A program made the position numbers and the translations under genes. The notes under the pieces were generated by a model. The model ran no database searches. It was not told the DNA's origin and saw nothing but the letters and a program-made list of their open reading frames with translations. This document shows, one piece after another, positions 3,168-5,212 of a stretch of DNA of 5,212 nucleotides. This stretch comes from Colimorpha sp045222795 (GTDB lineage Bacteria > Bacteroidota > Bacteroidia > Bacteroidales > P3). Every line of letters starts with the position of its first letter. Within the stretch, counting starts at the first letter, position 1. Location of the stretch: contig JBGUZF010000153.1 of NCBI GenBank assembly GCA_045222795.1, positions 1 through 5,212 on the forward strand, read 5' to 3'.

Positions 3168-5212
3168 CGCCGCCACTGTTGCCCTCGTCGATGTCGTCGA
3201 CCTGCTTGCGTGTTGCTTTCAGGCCGTTGTTGATCTTGTAGGAGAAGCCGATGGTGATGAAAGGTGAGATGCGGCGGGCGCGGAACTCGCGGTCGAGCTG
3301 GCTGTTGTGGGTCGAGTGGCCCCAGCCGGCGGTGCAGAGTATGTCGGCGACGCGCAGGGTGACGGTGCCGCGACGGTTGAGCACGTCTTTCTTGACGGCC
3401 ATATCCAACCAGAAGGAGGCTTGCATGGTTGTCTGCAGGTCTTCGAAGGGCGATCGGTACTGGCCGCTGAGTTGCACCGTCCAGTCGTTGGGCAGGTTCA
3501 TGTAGGAGTTCAGTTTGCCGTCGACGCGGAACATGTGGCTACTGGTGTTGTCGAGGAGGTCGGTGCCCTCGATGTAGCTGTCGTAGGCGTTGAGGCTGAC
3601 GTTGAGCTTCCACCACTTGGTAATCTGCTGGTCGATGATGAATTCGAAGCCGAAGTTGATGCCGCGGCTGAGGTTCTGCCAGGTGCTTGCCCAGTAGCCA
3701 TCGTATTCGGGGTTATAGGTCATCCAAGGCGAGTAGCGGGAGACGCTGGTGGCGTCCCAGACGAAGCCGTAGCGGGTCATCATGCTGTCGGTCTGGCGGA
3801 AGTAGGCCGAGGCGAAGAGGTTGGTGTTCTTGAATCCGAGGTTGTAGCTGAGTTCGATGGCGTTGGTGAACTCGGGGTCGATGTTGGGGTTGCCGAAGCT
3901 CATCTCCATGCCCTGACGGACGTCGATGTAGGGGTGCAGGTCGCGCATGCCCGGGCGGCGCACGCGGCGGCTGTAGCTGATCTGGATGCTTTCGTCCTTG
4001 CGGATCTGGTAGCTGGCGTGCAGGGTGGGGTAGAGGGCGGGGTAGGCCTTGCTCACGGGCGTGCCTGCGTGGGCTTCGTCCTCGCCGTTAACGGTGGCGT
4101 ATTCGCCGCGGAGACCTGCCTGTGCGGAGAGTTTGTCGGTGGCTTTCCAGCCGAGGGTGACGTAGGCGGCGTGCACGTGCTGGTTGTAGATGTAGTGCAT
4201 CGACGAGTGGTTGTCGAGCGTGCGCGGCGTGCTGTCGGTGGTCATGTAGTATTTGTAGTCCTGGTCGGTGAACTGCATGCGGCCCTCGTAGCCTGTCTCG
4301 AGTTTGAGGCTTTTGCTGAAGGGGTGGCAGTAGTTGATTAGGATATTGATGGCGTGGCCGTTGTTGTCGCGCACCGAGTTGCGCAGGTAGTAGCGTTCGT
4401 GGTTTGCGGTGGGGTCGTCGTACATCTGGCGCTGGTTGCCGTCGCCGATGCTGAAGCGGCGGCTGTAGGTGAGGTCGATGTTGAGTTGCTGCTCGGGGCG
4501 CGAGAAGCGCTTGATGTAGCCGAGGTTGAACGAGTGGTTGGTATGATTGTTGAAGTTGCTGTCGATCTGGTGGTAGTTGTACAGCCCGTCGGTGAGGAGG
4601 TCGGTGCTGTAGACGTTGATGTTGCGTATGTGTTCACCATAATGCAGTTGGTAGCCGACGATGATGGAGCTGGTGGTGTCGATGTAGTATTCGAAGCCCA
4701 GCTTGGCGCTGCCCATGTGGAATGGCGTGAGGTTGTACGACCGCAGGCTGTCATGCGAGTTGAGCGAGTGGTTGTGACGGTAGATGTCGCTCTCTGAGCG
4801 CCCGATACGAATACGCTGTCCGCCGTCGGCGCTGAAGGTGATGTTGTATTTTTCTGTGGTGTAGTTGAGGTTGATGCTGCCCATGGCCGTAGGCGTGAAT
4901 TTAGGCAGCGGGTCGGGGATGACGAAAGGCGGTGCGAAGCCGAAGTTGGCGTTCACCACACCGTTGAGGCCCAGGGCGCCGGCGGTACGGTCCTTGAGCT
5001 TGATGTTGATGATGCCGCTCATGCCCTCGGGGTCGTATTTGGCCGAGGGATTGGTGATAACCTCCACGTTCTCTATTGTCGAGGCCGGAATTTGCTCGAG
5101 GAGTGATTCGAGGTCGCTGGAGATAAGCTCGCTGGGACGTCCGTTGACCAGTATCTTGACGTTCGTCGAGCCGCGCAGCGTCACGTTGCCGTCGTTGTCG
5201 ATAGCCACGCTG
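3157..5212 (-). CDS. TonB-dependent receptor, outer-membrane beta-barrel family, N-terminus cut by the window edge
   Basis: An outer-membrane receptor expected to take up a substrate with TonB energy; the substrate cannot be told. The frame is open to the window edge (a Ser codon precedes the GTG at 5208, which encodes valine and is not the start), giving 684 visible residues. The C-terminal part of the plug is present (LRGSTNVKILVNGRPSELI..., IENVEVITNPSAKYDPEG, GIINIKLKDR; about 5185-5000). The 20-odd-strand barrel follows, including the family signature YSRRVRRPGMRDLHPY ... GNPNIDPEF (about 3980-3850). The usual signal peptide, carboxypeptidase-regulatory-like domain and TonB box are missing because the gene runs out of the window, by roughly 100-130 residues. 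The final strand (FITIGFSYKIN) is followed by a charged 23-residue tail (NG...GGDEY, 3228-3160). It is smaller than SusC, and no SusD partner is seen. It overlaps the next gene by 11 bp, so the two are probably cotranscribed. Confidence 0.95.
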   Translation of the reverse strand, partial: SVAIDNDGNVTLRGSTNVKILVNGRPSELISSDLESLLEQIPASTIENVEVITNPSAKYDPEGMSGIINIKLKDRTAGALGLNGVVNANFGFAPPFVIPDPLPKFTPTAMGSINLNYTTEKYNITFSADGGQRIRIGRSESDIYRHNHSLNSHDSLRSYNLTPFHMGSAKLGFEYYIDTTSSIIVGYQLHYGEHIRNINVYSTDLLTDGLYNYHQIDSNFNNHTNHSFNLGYIKRFSRPEQQLNIDLTYSRRFSIGDGNQRQMYDDPTANHERYYLRNSVRDNNGHAINILINYCHPFSKSLKLETGYEGRMQFTDQDYKYYMTTDSTPRTLDNHSSMHYIYNQHVHAAYVTLGWKATDKLSAQAGLRGEYATVNGEDEAHAGTPVSKAYPALYPTLHASYQIRKDESIQISYSRRVRRPGMRDLHPYIDVRQGMEMSFGNPNIDPEFTNAIELSYNLGFKNTNLFASAYFRQTDSMMTRYGFVWDATSVSRYSPWMTYNPEYDGYWASTWQNLSRGINFGFEFIIDQQITKWWKLNVSLNAYDSYIEGTDLLDNTSSHMFRVDGKLNSYMNLPNDWTVQLSGQYRSPFEDLQTTMQASFWLDMAVKKDVLNRRGTVTLRVADILCTAGWGHSTHNSQLDREFRARRISPFITIGFSYKINNGLKATRKQVDDIDEGNSGGDEY

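Noticed and set aside
2736..3176. Type I restriction-modification system.
   Set aside because: Only the HsdR N-terminal domain is present, at about 143 residues, with no helicase, methylase or specificity subunit nearby.
3307..4341. Long open frame on the plus strand (344 codons), antisense to the receptor gene.
   Set aside because: Its translation is Val/Ala/Gly/Glu-rich with no domain sense, and it mirrors third-position G/C bias of the receptor gene, which has clear family motifs. It is a shadow frame.
4338..4754. Minus-strand frame rich in Thr/Ser/Ala overlapping the receptor in another phase.
   Set aside because: Low-complexity composition produced by reading the receptor codons out of frame; no start signal and no motif.
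3157..5212. SusC/SusD polysaccharide-utilisation locus.
   Set aside because: The receptor belongs to the smaller beta-barrel family; no SusD lipoprotein or carbohydrate enzyme gene is seen. The part that would carry a SusC-type N-terminus is outside the window, so this is rejected on current evidence only.

Overview
The window is gene-dense and reads as chromosomal DNA from a member of the Bacteroidota, most likely order Bacteroidales. The evidence is an outer-membrane beta-barrel TonB-dependent receptor of the CarboxypepD_reg/plug/OMP_b-brl_3 type, a short HsdR-N-domain protein of the kind common in that phylum, and a compact ECF sigma-factor cassette whose membrane protein ends in a CxxxC...IWKFL tail. 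G+C is fairly high for the group. I cannot name a genus.

Left part, plus strand: the 3' end of frr (ribosome recycling factor, 1-489) is followed, with no real spacer, by four perfect 7-bp TTGAAAA repeats (490-517). The third repeat unit supplies the only usable canonical start codon (TTG, 504) of a biotin-protein ligase gene (birA type, 504-1250). That gene carries a second, different 7-bp repeat tract (777-811) just before its KWPND active-site motif. It ends in a 7-bp-stem hairpin that also covers the stop codon of the converging minus-strand gene.

Middle and right, minus strand (read right to left): a 5'-truncated TonB-dependent receptor gene (5212-3157) overlaps a gene for a 143-residue HsdR-N/PD-(D/E)XK-like protein (3167-2736). 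After 38 bp comes a three-gene set: an ECF sigma factor (2697-2203), a single-pass membrane protein that is probably its anti-sigma partner (2206-1700), and a small secreted protein (1703-1242). Both junctions inside this set are 4-bp ATGA stop/start overlaps, so the three proteins are probably made together. A candidate ECF-type promoter lies directly before the sigma gene, suggesting autoregulation.

How the parts work together: frr and birA are housekeeping functions (ribosome recycling; biotin loading of carboxylases). The minus-strand block joins an outer-membrane receptor, an orphan nuclease-fold protein and an envelope-signalling cassette. Whether the receptor and the cassette are functionally linked cannot be decided from sequence alone. 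No RNA gene, CRISPR array, insertion sequence or prophage gene was seen, and no stretch longer than about 40 bp lacks a gene.
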